DNA of 64,000 bases. Source: Sordariomycetes sp. S80-01Y (taxonomy: Eukaryota > Ascomycota > Sordariomycetes). The stretch covers positions 186,001 to 250,000 of the forward strand of contig JAXQJY010000031.1 in NCBI GenBank assembly GCA_037042185.1. The letters run 5' to 3'. Of the stretch, positions 33,738-42,491 are shown in pieces. The stretch's first letter is position 1, and each line of letters begins with the position of its first letter. A model generated the notes under the pieces. The model saw only the letters and a program-made list of their open reading frames with translations, searched no databases and was not told the DNA's origin. A program made the position numbers and the translations under genes.

Positions 33738-35342
33738 ATGCCACAAATACCACCCTTGAACCCTTTAGCACCTCGCATATTCACCCGCTGCTACTCCGCG
33801 CGCCAGGTGAAACGGAAACAAAGATGGCGAGAGTGGACAAAAGCGCAGACCGCAGAAACAGCAAAGGACTATCCCAACGCCCTCCGAGCCCTCGAGGCCC
33901 TGAAATCGAACCGATCAGCAACAGCTCTCTTCACGCCCTCATCACATGACCCAAACACCGGTAGGGGGTCTAATCCAGATCCCAACGCTGTTGCCATCCC
34001 AGAAATGCTGCTCTGGCTCTCCCGCGCCGGGTATCAACCTCAGGACCTTGCTCGCATGAAGCACATTCACATCGCCGGCACGAAGGGCAAAGGCTCCGTT
34101 GCCTCATACGCAACTGCCCTCCTCCTGGAGGCAAGTCACCACCTCCCCATCAAGCCTAGCAATATAGGGACATACAAGTCTCCCCACCTGATCTCTCCTC
34201 TGGAGCGTATTTCCATCAACGGCGCCCCCATCAGCGAGAAGATATTCGCCAAGTTCTTCTGGGAGATATGGGATCACTTCACTCTATCGGCCGAGGCAGA
34301 GGGTTTGGATCCTGCGGTTGCGAAAGGGCCGAGCAGCAAGCCATTTTTCTTCAGGTTCATGACGATTCTGGCCTGGCACGTGTTTGCGAAAATGGGGGTG
34401 AAGAACGTGGTTATGGAGTGCGGCATAGGAGGCGAGTACGACGCTACAAATGTGCTGCCCAAGGAGGCGGTGAGTACGAGTGTGGTGACGAGTCTGGGTC
34501 TAGACCATACCGATATGTTGGGCGCGACGGTCGAGAGCATCGCGTGGCACAAGGCTGGGATATTCAAGGAGGGCACGACGGCAGTCTCCATCAGGGACGA
34601 GAGGGACGGCGTGCAGTCTGTCTTGAGACAGAGAGCTCAAGAAAAGGGCGCAAACTTGCTGGAAATCAAGAAAGAGACCTTGTCGAATTGGGGTGGTGCT
34701 GCGAGCAAGGACGATGAGATCGCAAAATCGAACCAGGCGCTGGCCGTTATGGCAGTCAGGAGTCATTGCGGGGAGCTATTTGACGACACGACAGCCCAAA
34801 AGTCACTTCTCGATACACCTGACTGGATGATACAGACTCTCAAAGATACCAAACTTACAGGCATCCGGGAGGTCATCGATCGAGGTGGGGAGCAGAAGAT
34901 TCGATGGCTGCTCGACGGCGCGCACACAAGGGAGAGCCTTCACGGCGTTGCAGCCTGGCTGAAAGACATCAACGCGGACCACGACAAGGTCATATTGGTG
35001 TTCAACCAGTACGACAGAGATGTCAAAAAGGGGCTCGAGGAGTTCCTCGCCTCGGTCGAACAGACGCATCCCACACAAAGGACGGATCTGATCAGCCACC
35101 TTTTCGTCTTCGCCAAGGAAGGCGAAACGGATGTTGATTGGGACCTGGCGTCAGTCCGCGAGAGGTTCAATATCTCAGAGATTCACGTTGTAAACGAGGT
35201 CAAGGGCGCTGTGAGAGAGGTTGAGGCTGCTGCGGATGAACACAGTATAGTCCTCGTCACGGGAAGCTTTCATCTCGTGGGCGATGTCATGAAAGAATTT
35301 GGCAAGAATCCGAAGGCCGGCTGGCCAAAGGGGCGTTTATAG
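33738..35342 (+). CDS. Mur-ligase folate enzyme (dihydrofolate synthase / folylpolyglutamate synthase paralogue)
   Basis: Intronless, 534 residues from ATG 33738 (567 from 33639). ATP-dependent ligase that adds glutamate to a pteroate or folate. The P-loop reads HIAGTKGKGSV at about residue 112; further family motifs are ECGIGGEYDATNV, LGLDHTDMLG, IAWHKAGIFK, LLDGAHTRES and VTGSFHLVGDV. The N-terminus (RIFTRCYSARQVKRKQRW) could target mitochondria. The gene converges with a canonical folylpolyglutamate synthase at 35414-36931; the stops are 71 nt apart. The proteins are clearly different, so this copy may be the FOL3-type dihydrofolate synthase or an FPGS isoform; I cannot decide from motifs. 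Confidence 0.85.
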   Translation: MPQIPPLNPLAPRIFTRCYSARQVKRKQRWREWTKAQTAETAKDYPNALRALEALKSNRSATALFTPSSHDPNTGRGSNPDPNAVAIPEMLLWLSRAGYQPQDLARMKHIHIAGTKGKGSVASYATALLLEASHHLPIKPSNIGTYKSPHLISPLERISINGAPISEKIFAKFFWEIWDHFTLSAEAEGLDPAVAKGPSSKPFFFRFMTILAWHVFAKMGVKNVVMECGIGGEYDATNVLPKEAVSTSVVTSLGLDHTDMLGATVESIAWHKAGIFKEGTTAVSIRDERDGVQSVLRQRAQEKGANLLEIKKETLSNWGGAASKDDEIAKSNQALAVMAVRSHCGELFDDTTAQKSLLDTPDWMIQTLKDTKLTGIREVIDRGGEQKIRWLLDGAHTRESLHGVAAWLKDINADHDKVILVFNQYDRDVKKGLEEFLASVEQTHPTQRTDLISHLFVFAKEGETDVDWDLASVRERFNISEIHVVNEVKGAVREVEAAADEHSIVLVTGSFHLVGDVMKEFGKNPKAGWPKGRL

Positions 35343-35413
35343 CAGGACGTTGAGGCTTCATGCTGGGCACAGAATTTTGTATATCATGGATTCATATGTA
35401 CGTCGCTTAGATA

Positions 35414-36931
35414 TCATAGAGCGTCTGCTTTCTCCAGCATACCCAAAACACCACCAACGAGGTGCAAGCTGCCCGTCGCAAAGACATCAACGCCCCCTCT
35501 CTCCTTCCCAACCTCCCTGGCCAGCTCCAGCGCCTCCTCGATCGTCCTCAGTACCCTGATATCTGCACCCTTCTGCAAGCGCTGCCACGCCTCCTGGAAT
35601 CTCTTCTGCTGCACCAGTCCGTCGACTTCCTCTTTATCATACTGATGGTTCACGAAATCCTTCTTGTACCCCGACGAGACGTACGTGACGTTGCTGCAGA
35701 AGATGACCAGGTCGAATGTCGGCTGCACCGTCGACGAGATTGGTTCGAGGAACGTTGTCGCCTCCGTCCGACCTTGCTGGTTGAAAATCAAGATCCGAGG
35801 GCGGGACGGCGTAGAAGCGCTCATGAACCACTTGGACGACTCTTTCAACGAGTCCAGAGTGTGCGCGCCATCGATGTGCCAGGTCACGTTCTCCTCGGTC
35901 TTGACTTCGCAGCGGCCTCTGAAGACCGTCTTCTCAAGGCCATCCATGAACGTCTGAGGCAGGTCCTTGCCGTCCAGGGGCTCGTCCAGCGCTCCTAGCT
36001 TCAGCAACGCGGTCTCTGCGAGTGCAACAGCCAAGGAAGCATTCTTCTTCTGAAAGTCTGCATCTGGTGTTATCTTGACGTCTTTCAGCCTGGGATCGAT
36101 GGCCCTGGTTGTCAAGTTGACCTGCTTCTCCCTCGCCCTGTCCTCCAATACGTCCTGCGCTTCCGCAAGTTGCGGTACTGTAAACGCTGGCGCCCCGGTT
36201 TTCATGATCCCAGCCTTGTGCCAGGCAATCTTGTCAATGCTCTCCCCAAGAGCAAAGACGTGGTCTATACCGAGCGTCGTTATCCCGCTCACAAGTGGTT
36301 TCTCTACCAGGTTCGTGGCGTCGAACTCGCCTCCGATGCCCGTCTCATAGATGGCCGCATCGACACCTTCCTGCATGAAGGCATGCCAGCTCATCAGAGT
36401 CAGATACCGTGCGTACGCTGGCTTGCCCTCGCCGCCCTCTCCCTGGGCCTTGTTCGCCTCCAGTCGATCCCACACGTCGAAGAAATACTTGGCAAACAGC
36501 GCCTCCGGGAGAGGCGCAGAGTCGATCCGGATCCGCTCCCTCACCGCGATCAGATGAGGAGAAATAAACAGCCCTGTCTTGAGTGGTTTCCTCAAAGTCA
36601 GATTGTGGTGCTTGAATATCGAGTCGACGAACGCGCATGTGCTGCCCTTGCCCTTGGTGCCAGCTACATGCACAACGTTCAACTGGTTCAACTTCGCGGG
36701 CGTGTAGCCGATGCGCCGGAGGTAGCCCTCCATTTCGCGCTGCGAGGAAGCATCCGGGCGTATGCCGGCTTTGCGCCGGGCCTCGATGATGTGGTAGGGG
36801 GTTTGCAGGGAGTTGAGTGCGTCGATGGCGTCCGCGTAGCAGCGACGCCCGGTTGACATTGCGCGGAAAGACGTGACAGATGTTATGCTCATGGAGAGGG
36901 CCCGTGGAAGACGCGACACACCATGATGCAT
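35414..36931 (-). CDS. met7: Folylpolyglutamate synthase
   Basis: Adds gamma-linked glutamates to folates, retaining them in cytosol and mitochondria for one-carbon metabolism. Intronless, 505 residues from ATG 36931. Signatures are VHVAGTKGKGSTCAF, TGLFISPHLIAVRERI, ETGIGGEFDATNL, LGIDHVFALG, IAWHKAGIMK and DGAHTLDS, all standard for eukaryotic FPGS. The first 24 residues (MHHGVSRLPRALSMSI...) are basic. A second in-frame Met at MSTGRRCYADAI begins close to the mature enzyme, so alternative starts could give mitochondrial and cytosolic forms, as known in this family. It converges with the related Mur ligase at 33738-35342. Confidence 0.93.
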   Translation of the reverse strand: MHHGVSRLPRALSMSITSVTSFRAMSTGRRCYADAIDALNSLQTPYHIIEARRKAGIRPDASSQREMEGYLRRIGYTPAKLNQLNVVHVAGTKGKGSTCAFVDSIFKHHNLTLRKPLKTGLFISPHLIAVRERIRIDSAPLPEALFAKYFFDVWDRLEANKAQGEGGEGKPAYARYLTLMSWHAFMQEGVDAAIYETGIGGEFDATNLVEKPLVSGITTLGIDHVFALGESIDKIAWHKAGIMKTGAPAFTVPQLAEAQDVLEDRAREKQVNLTTRAIDPRLKDVKITPDADFQKKNASLAVALAETALLKLGALDEPLDGKDLPQTFMDGLEKTVFRGRCEVKTEENVTWHIDGAHTLDSLKESSKWFMSASTPSRPRILIFNQQGRTEATTFLEPISSTVQPTFDLVIFCSNVTYVSSGYKKDFVNHQYDKEEVDGLVQQKRFQEAWQRLQKGADIRVLRTIEEALELAREVGKERGGVDVFATGSLHLVGGVLGMLEKADAL

Positions 36932-37289
36932 TGCAAATGTCGTCACCGCGTCAATGTGGACATTGAGTGAGTATAGGTGATGTCAAGGTAAAGATGAAGT
37001 TGAGTCGAAGGGATCACGTGTCTCCACCTTCACTTGGACGATGATGTTGGTAGTAACCAACTTGCGCTGTAGTGCACATCTACTTCGCTGTTCCAAATAA
37101 AAAGGCAGCAGAACTGACTCGAGCCACATTCTCGTACTGGGGTCAAACCCAACAAAGGGTCTGCTCTGACTTCACGACGCTTTCTACTGTAGGGTAGCTC
37201 CCGACTCTAAGGGATGGAAAGGAGGAACACATCTGAAGGACTGTCGCCATATACCTCATAACTTTCTAGAGCAAAGATAAGTTGCGCAG
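36932..37289. other. Intergenic, FPGS promoter and GFA gene 3' flank
   Basis: 358 bp. Nothing recognisable apart from a CACGTG-like hexamer near 37015. Confidence 0.45.
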
Positions 37290-38396
37290 TCAGATGTCTC
37301 TGTTGAGTATGGAAGCGAAGTCCTTCCCATGCTTCTCCTGGTACTGCTCCCTCGTCCACATTCCCATCCCCTTCGTCAATGCCACCCAGAACTCCTGGTC
37401 ATAACCGCTCCCACTTGCGGAGTGCGCCAGTCTCGGCCGCCAGGTCAGCCACTCAGTCGCCATGGCACCTTCTGGAGCCCGCAGAATGCCAGTCGCAATG
37501 TCGACAACCTGTCTCTCCTCGCTTGGGCGTCTCTCATCGCACGAGAAAAAGACGGTGGCGCCACAGGTGCCGCAGAAGGACCGGAGCACGCCTGGTGAAG
37601 ATGCATAAGTCTTTGATGTTCCGACGGCCAGGCCTTGCGCAACGGGCGGCTCGATGGAGGAGACGGGAACAAAGGTCCATCCCACGACGTGGTTTCCGTT
37701 TACGAGGCGACAGTCGTTGCAAACATCCCAGGTGGCTAGCCATTTCGATTTGCCGAGAGGCGACACGTAGTTCTTGTGGAGAGAATCGTTGAGGTGCTCC
37801 TCAGTGGGCTTTCCAATGGTGAATGACACACCGCCACAGTGGCATTGCACCCTTAGACGGGCATTGCCGTCGTCGTCCTGCTCAGGAGTAATCTGCACGT
37901 CGTCCTCACCTGGTTCCAAGTCTTCAAGGGGTCGGTCATAGTCCCAACCCTCGTCCTGTTCGCGTCGTCGTGTGCCGATGACACTCTCCATGCATGCAGC
38001 TAAACCGCCATCTTTTGTGGACTTGGTGTAGATATGCTTTCTGATTGAGAAGTTGGTCCTTTGGTCTGAGAAGATAGAGGCAGAGATCACCCAGCTTCTG
38101 TCGCTGTACAGCTTTGAACCCACATGGCAGCCACACGTTGAGCAGAAATGCCACGATGACTTGGCACCTGCGACATCGTACTGAGTGATGTTCGTTTCGG
38201 CTGACGGCGCGATGAAATCAACTGGCCACTGTTTCTCGATGCGAGTATGGAACACGCAAGGCGCACCGGAGCGATAGCGGCACATGCTACAATGGCAGAG
38301 GTGAACAGGAAGGGGAAGCGCCTCGACGGGCACCGTGACGGTGAAGTGTACGGCTTTGCAATGGCATCTTGCCTCAAGTGTCTTTGTTTCAGCCAT
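37290..38396 (-). CDS. Double GFA-domain (CENP-V/GFA) zinc protein
   Basis: Intronless, 368 residues. Two tandem domains of the glutathione-dependent formaldehyde-activating (GFA) fold are visible. Domain 1 has CHCKAVHF, HLCHCSMCR and CSTCGCHV; domain 2 has QCHCGGVSF, CNDCR and FCGTCGATVFF. These Cys sets bind zinc in the family. A Glu/Asp-rich linker joins the domains. Despite the family name, most fungal members have no proven formaldehyde role, so no substrate is assigned. The start at ATG 38396 is 246 bp from the BUD27 start, in divergent orientation. Confidence 0.88.
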   Translation of the reverse strand: MAETKTLEARCHCKAVHFTVTVPVEALPLPVHLCHCSMCRYRSGAPCVFHTRIEKQWPVDFIAPSAETNITQYDVAGAKSSWHFCSTCGCHVGSKLYSDRSWVISASIFSDQRTNFSIRKHIYTKSTKDGGLAACMESVIGTRRREQDEGWDYDRPLEDLEPGEDDVQITPEQDDDGNARLRVQCHCGGVSFTIGKPTEEHLNDSLHKNYVSPLGKSKWLATWDVCNDCRLVNGNHVVGWTFVPVSSIEPPVAQGLAVGTSKTYASSPGVLRSFCGTCGATVFFSCDERRPSEERQVVDIATGILRAPEGAMATEWLTWRPRLAHSASGSGYDQEFWVALTKGMGMWTREQYQEKHGKDFASILNRDI

Positions 38397-38632
38397 CGAA
38401 GCTATGAGTTGAGGACAGTTGGATGCACTTGCATCAACGATCCATCGCGCCTCATATCATGTTGAACGCGCCCTTCGCGACGGTGTGCCGCGCTGTTGTC
38501 CGCGCATAGATCGTCACGGGACCAGCCGGCGTTATGACGCATGTATTACCCGAAGATCCACCGCCCGATTTACTCACCAACATCCACCTCACGGACAAAA
38601 TTTGCTTTCTCACAAACCTCCTCCCAATCAAC

Positions 38633-38653
38633 ATGCAACGCCATGACATCTAG
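38633..38653 (+). promoter_or_regulatory. Short uORF overlapping the BUD27 start
   Basis: A six-codon ORF (MQRHDI) starts 10 nt before ATG 38643 in another frame and ends just past it. It would matter only if translation begins at 38643 and the transcript covers it. Confidence 0.4.
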
Positions 38654-40475
38654 TCAAGATAGCCTCCTCGATCTCGAGCGCTACCGTCGCCAACTCGAAA
38701 GCGACATCGCCGGGCTCAAACGCGGCTTGCAGCACTGGCAGACATGGGACGCCGAGTATGAGGCCTTGAAGGAGGAGATTGAGGCGGCTGAGGGGGATGA
38801 CTATGGCAGGATCCGGGACGAGTTCTCCTTGGAGCTCATAGGTCGGAAAGAAGTCGATGAAGTCATTGGCGACGAGGGCAAGCGCACAAAGGACCAGATG
38901 ATCAACATCCTTGATCGGAGGATAGACTACGTTACGAGGAACATTACCCAGCTGCAGAAAGAGCTTCAGCGGCTAGAGAACAAGCACGCGACAGCATCGG
39001 TCATCAGCCAGCCTGACGAAGCTCAAGATGAGGAGGGTCAACCCATCACCGAAATCCTGGAAGAGCTGGATGAGGATGGCAATGTCCTTTCCTACAAGCT
39101 AAATCGGCCAGCAAACAACATGTCCCACGTTGTCGAGGCCCTCCGGAAAGCTGGCGTGGAGAATGTGCCAGAGGTTCCCGAGGCAGAGCCCATCAAGCTG
39201 CCGTCGGCGCAAGGGTTGCCCGAAGCGAAGCCTCGTCCAGTGTCAAGGCCCGACACCGCAGGAATTTCTAGAACCAGCCACCCCGGTACGGACGGGGCAT
39301 CCTCACAATCCGGAATACCCAAGAAGCCTCCCAAAAAGAGCGTATCCTTTGCCGAAGCTACGGAGCCCGAGGATGCAGAACCGCCCATATCCCGCAACGC
39401 TATTCGCGTTGAGAACATCATGGACAGCGCCAGACAGCAGACTATCAATGATCCAGTGATACCCGAAGATGAAGGCCCCGAGGAAGCCGCACTGCGAAGG
39501 GATATGCTGCAGTACAGCATGAACGAGGTCGGCGCGGTTGTGGGAGAGATGGATCTCGAAGAGATCGACAGTGACGACGAGGATTGGGACATGGACGACG
39601 AGGGCTTCGACGAAACCGAAAGTGACATGGAGGACTCGTACGGGCGCAACGGACGGGTCGTCACCGAAGACTACGCGCAGCGAATGCTGGAGTTGGAGCG
39701 CAAGCTCGGGATACAGTCGAGGTTTACAAGAGACTCGCGGCAAGATACTGATGGAGCCGCCGAATCAGGCTCGGACGATGAGCGGATAGGGAGGATCGTC
39801 GTCAATCACAACCCCGAGAAATCGTCAACACCAACCGCCACCAAAACACTGCCGACGAGACCCAAGGAAAAGCCTAGCGCGGAGACGAAGAAGGGCGTCC
39901 GCTTTGCCGACAGCCTCGACGTCCAAGAGGCTCCACAAGCACCACAACCAGTCAAAGACGCAGTGATGGAACGTGAAACCAAGGTCGAGCCTATGAGCGA
40001 CCTGGTTGTTGAGCGGGACCCCTCGACCCGCAGCGCCACCACCAAATCTGACCGCAAGCCATCACGCTTCAAGAGCGCTAAACCGAGAATACCTGATTCC
40101 GCTGGAGAGACAGTCGGACCTGACCTTGGCAGCAAGAACATGATGGAGTCCAATGTCGCAGAAAGGACCTCTCCGGGCAAGGCAACGCCGACCGTGGGCC
40201 CTCCGGACAGCACGCTCGCCGACAGTCTAGTCGAACGCGACTACATCTCCATGTCAATGAACGAATTCATGAATGTTGACGAGGATGAAGACATGAATGG
40301 CGATGTCGACCTCGGTGAGCTGGCGTCTCGGCATCAGGAGCTACGGCGGAAGTTCATTCAACAGCAGGGTGGCTTCCTGAAGGAGGACGACAACCCGATA
40401 CAGCCGCTCGACGAGGAGGAGGGGGGACCGCCGAGGCTGAGTCGCTTCAAGGCCGCCAGGTTGTCAAAACAGTAA
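38643..40475 (+). CDS. bud27: Unconventional prefoldin BUD27/URI
   Basis: Prefoldin-like co-chaperone that binds Rpb5 and assists RNA polymerase assembly and translation initiation. Intronless, 610 residues from ATG 38643; an in-frame ATG at 38541 would add 34 residues. The N-terminal alpha-prefoldin domain (residues about 1-120) shows two helices around a beta segment (ERYRRQLESDIAGLKRGLQH ... RRIDYVTRNITQLQKELQRL). The rest is acidic and disordered, with KKSVSFAEA and KGVRFADSL repeats and the conserved C-terminal block SMNEFMNVDEDED followed by LRRKFIQQQGGF, as in DUF3835 proteins. ATG 38643 puts the first helix at the N-terminus, as in relatives, so it is preferred. Confidence 0.85.
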   Translation: MTSSQDSLLDLERYRRQLESDIAGLKRGLQHWQTWDAEYEALKEEIEAAEGDDYGRIRDEFSLELIGRKEVDEVIGDEGKRTKDQMINILDRRIDYVTRNITQLQKELQRLENKHATASVISQPDEAQDEEGQPITEILEELDEDGNVLSYKLNRPANNMSHVVEALRKAGVENVPEVPEAEPIKLPSAQGLPEAKPRPVSRPDTAGISRTSHPGTDGASSQSGIPKKPPKKSVSFAEATEPEDAEPPISRNAIRVENIMDSARQQTINDPVIPEDEGPEEAALRRDMLQYSMNEVGAVVGEMDLEEIDSDDEDWDMDDEGFDETESDMEDSYGRNGRVVTEDYAQRMLELERKLGIQSRFTRDSRQDTDGAAESGSDDERIGRIVVNHNPEKSSTPTATKTLPTRPKEKPSAETKKGVRFADSLDVQEAPQAPQPVKDAVMERETKVEPMSDLVVERDPSTRSATTKSDRKPSRFKSAKPRIPDSAGETVGPDLGSKNMMESNVAERTSPGKATPTVGPPDSTLADSLVERDYISMSMNEFMNVDEDEDMNGDVDLGELASRHQELRRKFIQQQGGFLKEDDNPIQPLDEEEGGPPRLSRFKAARLSKQ

Positions 40476-41138
40476 AATAATGACAAGTCTATTGACACCA
40501 ACATCTCTGCGTGGTTTGTGGGTCCCTTTTCGTCACGCCTGCTAACCCCATGACTCAATTCCAGCACCACCCATACAAAGTACGGAACGCTTGCAATCTG
40601 ACAATTGATGGGCTGCAGCTTTCATTCTGCCTCTCCATTACTAGCGTCTCCAAGAACAACACCAAGGGCTCTCTGAAGCCGTAACCAGACAATGTCCTCC
40701 TATGGATATGGCTATTCGTTTCACCCTTGACATGCTTGCTGCTAAACATAGGCTTTGCGAATGTTGGTGAGAATCTATTTGCTCGTTTTTATCAGTTCGG
40801 GTGACCGGCAGAGGCTGTCTCGGCTTTGAGCGTGCCGTGAGGCTGTTTCTTACGCGTCCCCTGATATAAGGTTTAGTGCTGCTGCCGGTGAGACGTTGCT
40901 GTATACGAGTCGGCACGGGTCTGCGGCAACGTCGCCAACGTGACGCTTATGGGGTACAGACGGCGGCTGGTCCCGAACGGCTCGCAGTGCCGTGGTGGTG
41001 GGTGATGAAATCGCAGATAAAAGCCCTGGTGCCATGGGCCGATTACTTCGTAGACAACGTGATTATCTCGCCAACAGACACTCCCTCGCCACTGACCGTT
41101 CAAGACGATCCGTCCGACCTCTCGTACCACCAGTCAAT
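40476..41138. other. Intergenic, BUD27 3' flank and promoter of small Cys-rich gene
   Basis: 663 bp. A TATA-like GATAAAAG at 41016-41023 lies about 120 bp before ATG 41139. No other gene found. Confidence 0.5.
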
Positions 41139-41365
41139 ATGCCCGCGGAAACTCAGGAGCCGCGGCAGGAGGCCCCCATGACGGATCTCGACCTCGTCGC
41201 TGAGCAGCCAGTGCGTCTCTCCAAACCCCCTTTGCTCCCGCGCAAGTGCTGACCGGTGGCCTCTAGAAACCAGAACCACAGCCCGAGATGACGTTGCGTG
41301 GCGGAGAAGCAGCTGGTTGCGAATGCTGTTGCGGTCTCTGTGCCTGCGACGAAGCGTGTTGTTGA
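41139..41365 (+). CDS. Small spliced cysteine-rich protein (56 aa)
   Basis: Exons 41139..41210 and 41267..41365 flank a 56-nt intron with donor GTGCGT, a CTGAC branch site and acceptor CTCTAG. The 56-residue product has a Glu/Gln/Pro-rich hydrophilic N-terminal half, then EMTLRGGEAAG and a tail with eight Cys in the last 15 residues (CECCCGLCACDEACC). There is no signal peptide, and no hydrophobic helix long enough to span a membrane. The pattern (short acidic/polar head, MT-x-RGG, terminal Cys cluster) recalls small fungal and plant Cys-rich tail proteins of the CYSTM type, whose Cys are thought to be palmitoylated. It also resembles metal-binding peptides. A TATA-like element lies upstream. 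Function is unknown; the exon structure is the strongest evidence that it is real. Confidence 0.7.
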
Positions 41366-41570
41366 GTAGTTGATAGACGAAGATGTTGCCGACTTCCCCG
41401 ACCTGCTCCTAGCCTCCTGATATGCGATGTGATAGTTCGAAACGCTCGTGGATTTAATGCTTCCTTTCGTAGTCGATACATTGCACACCATATATACACG
41501 TAGATTGTACAACAAGTCATCCGCAGCATCGTACAACACTCCTCGACTCGAGAGGTACAGCTTGAGCGGC

Positions 41571-42491
41571 CTACCGCCCCATCATCCGATCCCACAGCTG
41601 CTCCGCGACCGTCTTCCTCTCTATCCCCGCGTCTTCTTCCGCTTTGCTCTTCTTCTTCCTGCCCTCGTAGAAGCTCTTCATGCTCTTCGCCACGTCCGTC
41701 TTGGCCTGCAGATCCGCCCGCAGCGCCGCCTCCTCCGCCGCCCTCTCCTCCTCGGGTAGCTTCTCCAAGGCCTCCTTCCATTGCTGCTGCACCTCCTCGG
41801 TGGGCTGCACGGTCGCCTTGCTGACGCGGGGGATCGCGGGGTTGAAGACGGGTATTGGCGTGCCGTTCTCGCGGGCGGCTTCGACGGCCTTCTCGTGCGC
41901 CAGCACGCGCTGGTAGAGCTGGTCGGCGTGCATCTGGATGTCCTCGTCCACCGTGCTCGACCGGTTCATGTCGCTGCCGTACCCCAGCGCCCGCAGGAAG
42001 CGGGACTGCATGGTGTAGCACTTCTCGAACCGGCGGACCTGGTGTCGGCACATCTGCAGCTGGTCCTCCCACTTCCCGTACTTCATGCAGTTCACCCACT
42101 CCTCCTGGCTCTCGGCGCAGTTCTCCATCGCGATCTTGCTGATCTCCGTTTTCCGCTGGTTGTACGCGTCCAGCACGCTCATCAGCTTGTCGTGGTCGGA
42201 CATGGTCTCGGACTCCACCTGCGCCTGCGGGCGGTAGTTCTTCCACAGGTGCGCGTAGCGGCCATCCTGATATAGGCTTTCCCTCGGTACTGCGTTCGAG
42301 GGCTGTGCGGGGGCTGGGGCGCCCTTGATGTCGGCGAGGGCGTCGCGCTGGGCCTGGGAGGGCTCGACGGGGGAGGATTTGGGGGGGTATTTTAGGGGAG
42401 ATTCCTTCTCGAGGAAGTCGCGGAGCTTGGGGTCGAGATTTTGGACGGGGTCGGAGGAGGATCCCCCGAGGAAGGAGGGCCACCAACCCAT
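41571..42491 (-). CDS. Twin CX9C protein with N-myristoylation-type start
   Basis: Intronless, 306 residues, start ATG 42491. The middle carries a twin CX9C motif (Cys 125/135 and 148/158: CAESQEEWVNC and CRHQVRRFEKC), the fold of mitochondrial intermembrane-space proteins oxidised by Mia40. The N-terminus MGWWPS has Gly2 and Ser6, which fits the N-myristoylation rule. Downstream are helical, Glu/Lys-rich segments and a C-terminal EQLWDRMMGR. I do not recognise the family. The combination of possible myristoylation with a CHCH-type domain is also found in MIC19/CHCHD3, but no similarity beyond that is visible. Mitochondrial membrane association is inference. Confidence 0.85.
   Translation of the reverse strand: MGWWPSFLGGSSSDPVQNLDPKLRDFLEKESPLKYPPKSSPVEPSQAQRDALADIKGAPAPAQPSNAVPRESLYQDGRYAHLWKNYRPQAQVESETMSDHDKLMSVLDAYNQRKTEISKIAMENCAESQEEWVNCMKYGKWEDQLQMCRHQVRRFEKCYTMQSRFLRALGYGSDMNRSSTVDEDIQMHADQLYQRVLAHEKAVEAARENGTPIPVFNPAIPRVSKATVQPTEEVQQQWKEALEKLPEEERAAEEAALRADLQAKTDVAKSMKSFYEGRKKKSKAEEDAGIERKTVAEQLWDRMMGR

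Noticed and set aside
41263-42486. 407-codon minus-strand frame over the twin-CX9C gene
   Set aside because: It is a GC-rich shadow frame; the other frame carries the twin CX9C motif and conserved-looking N-terminus.
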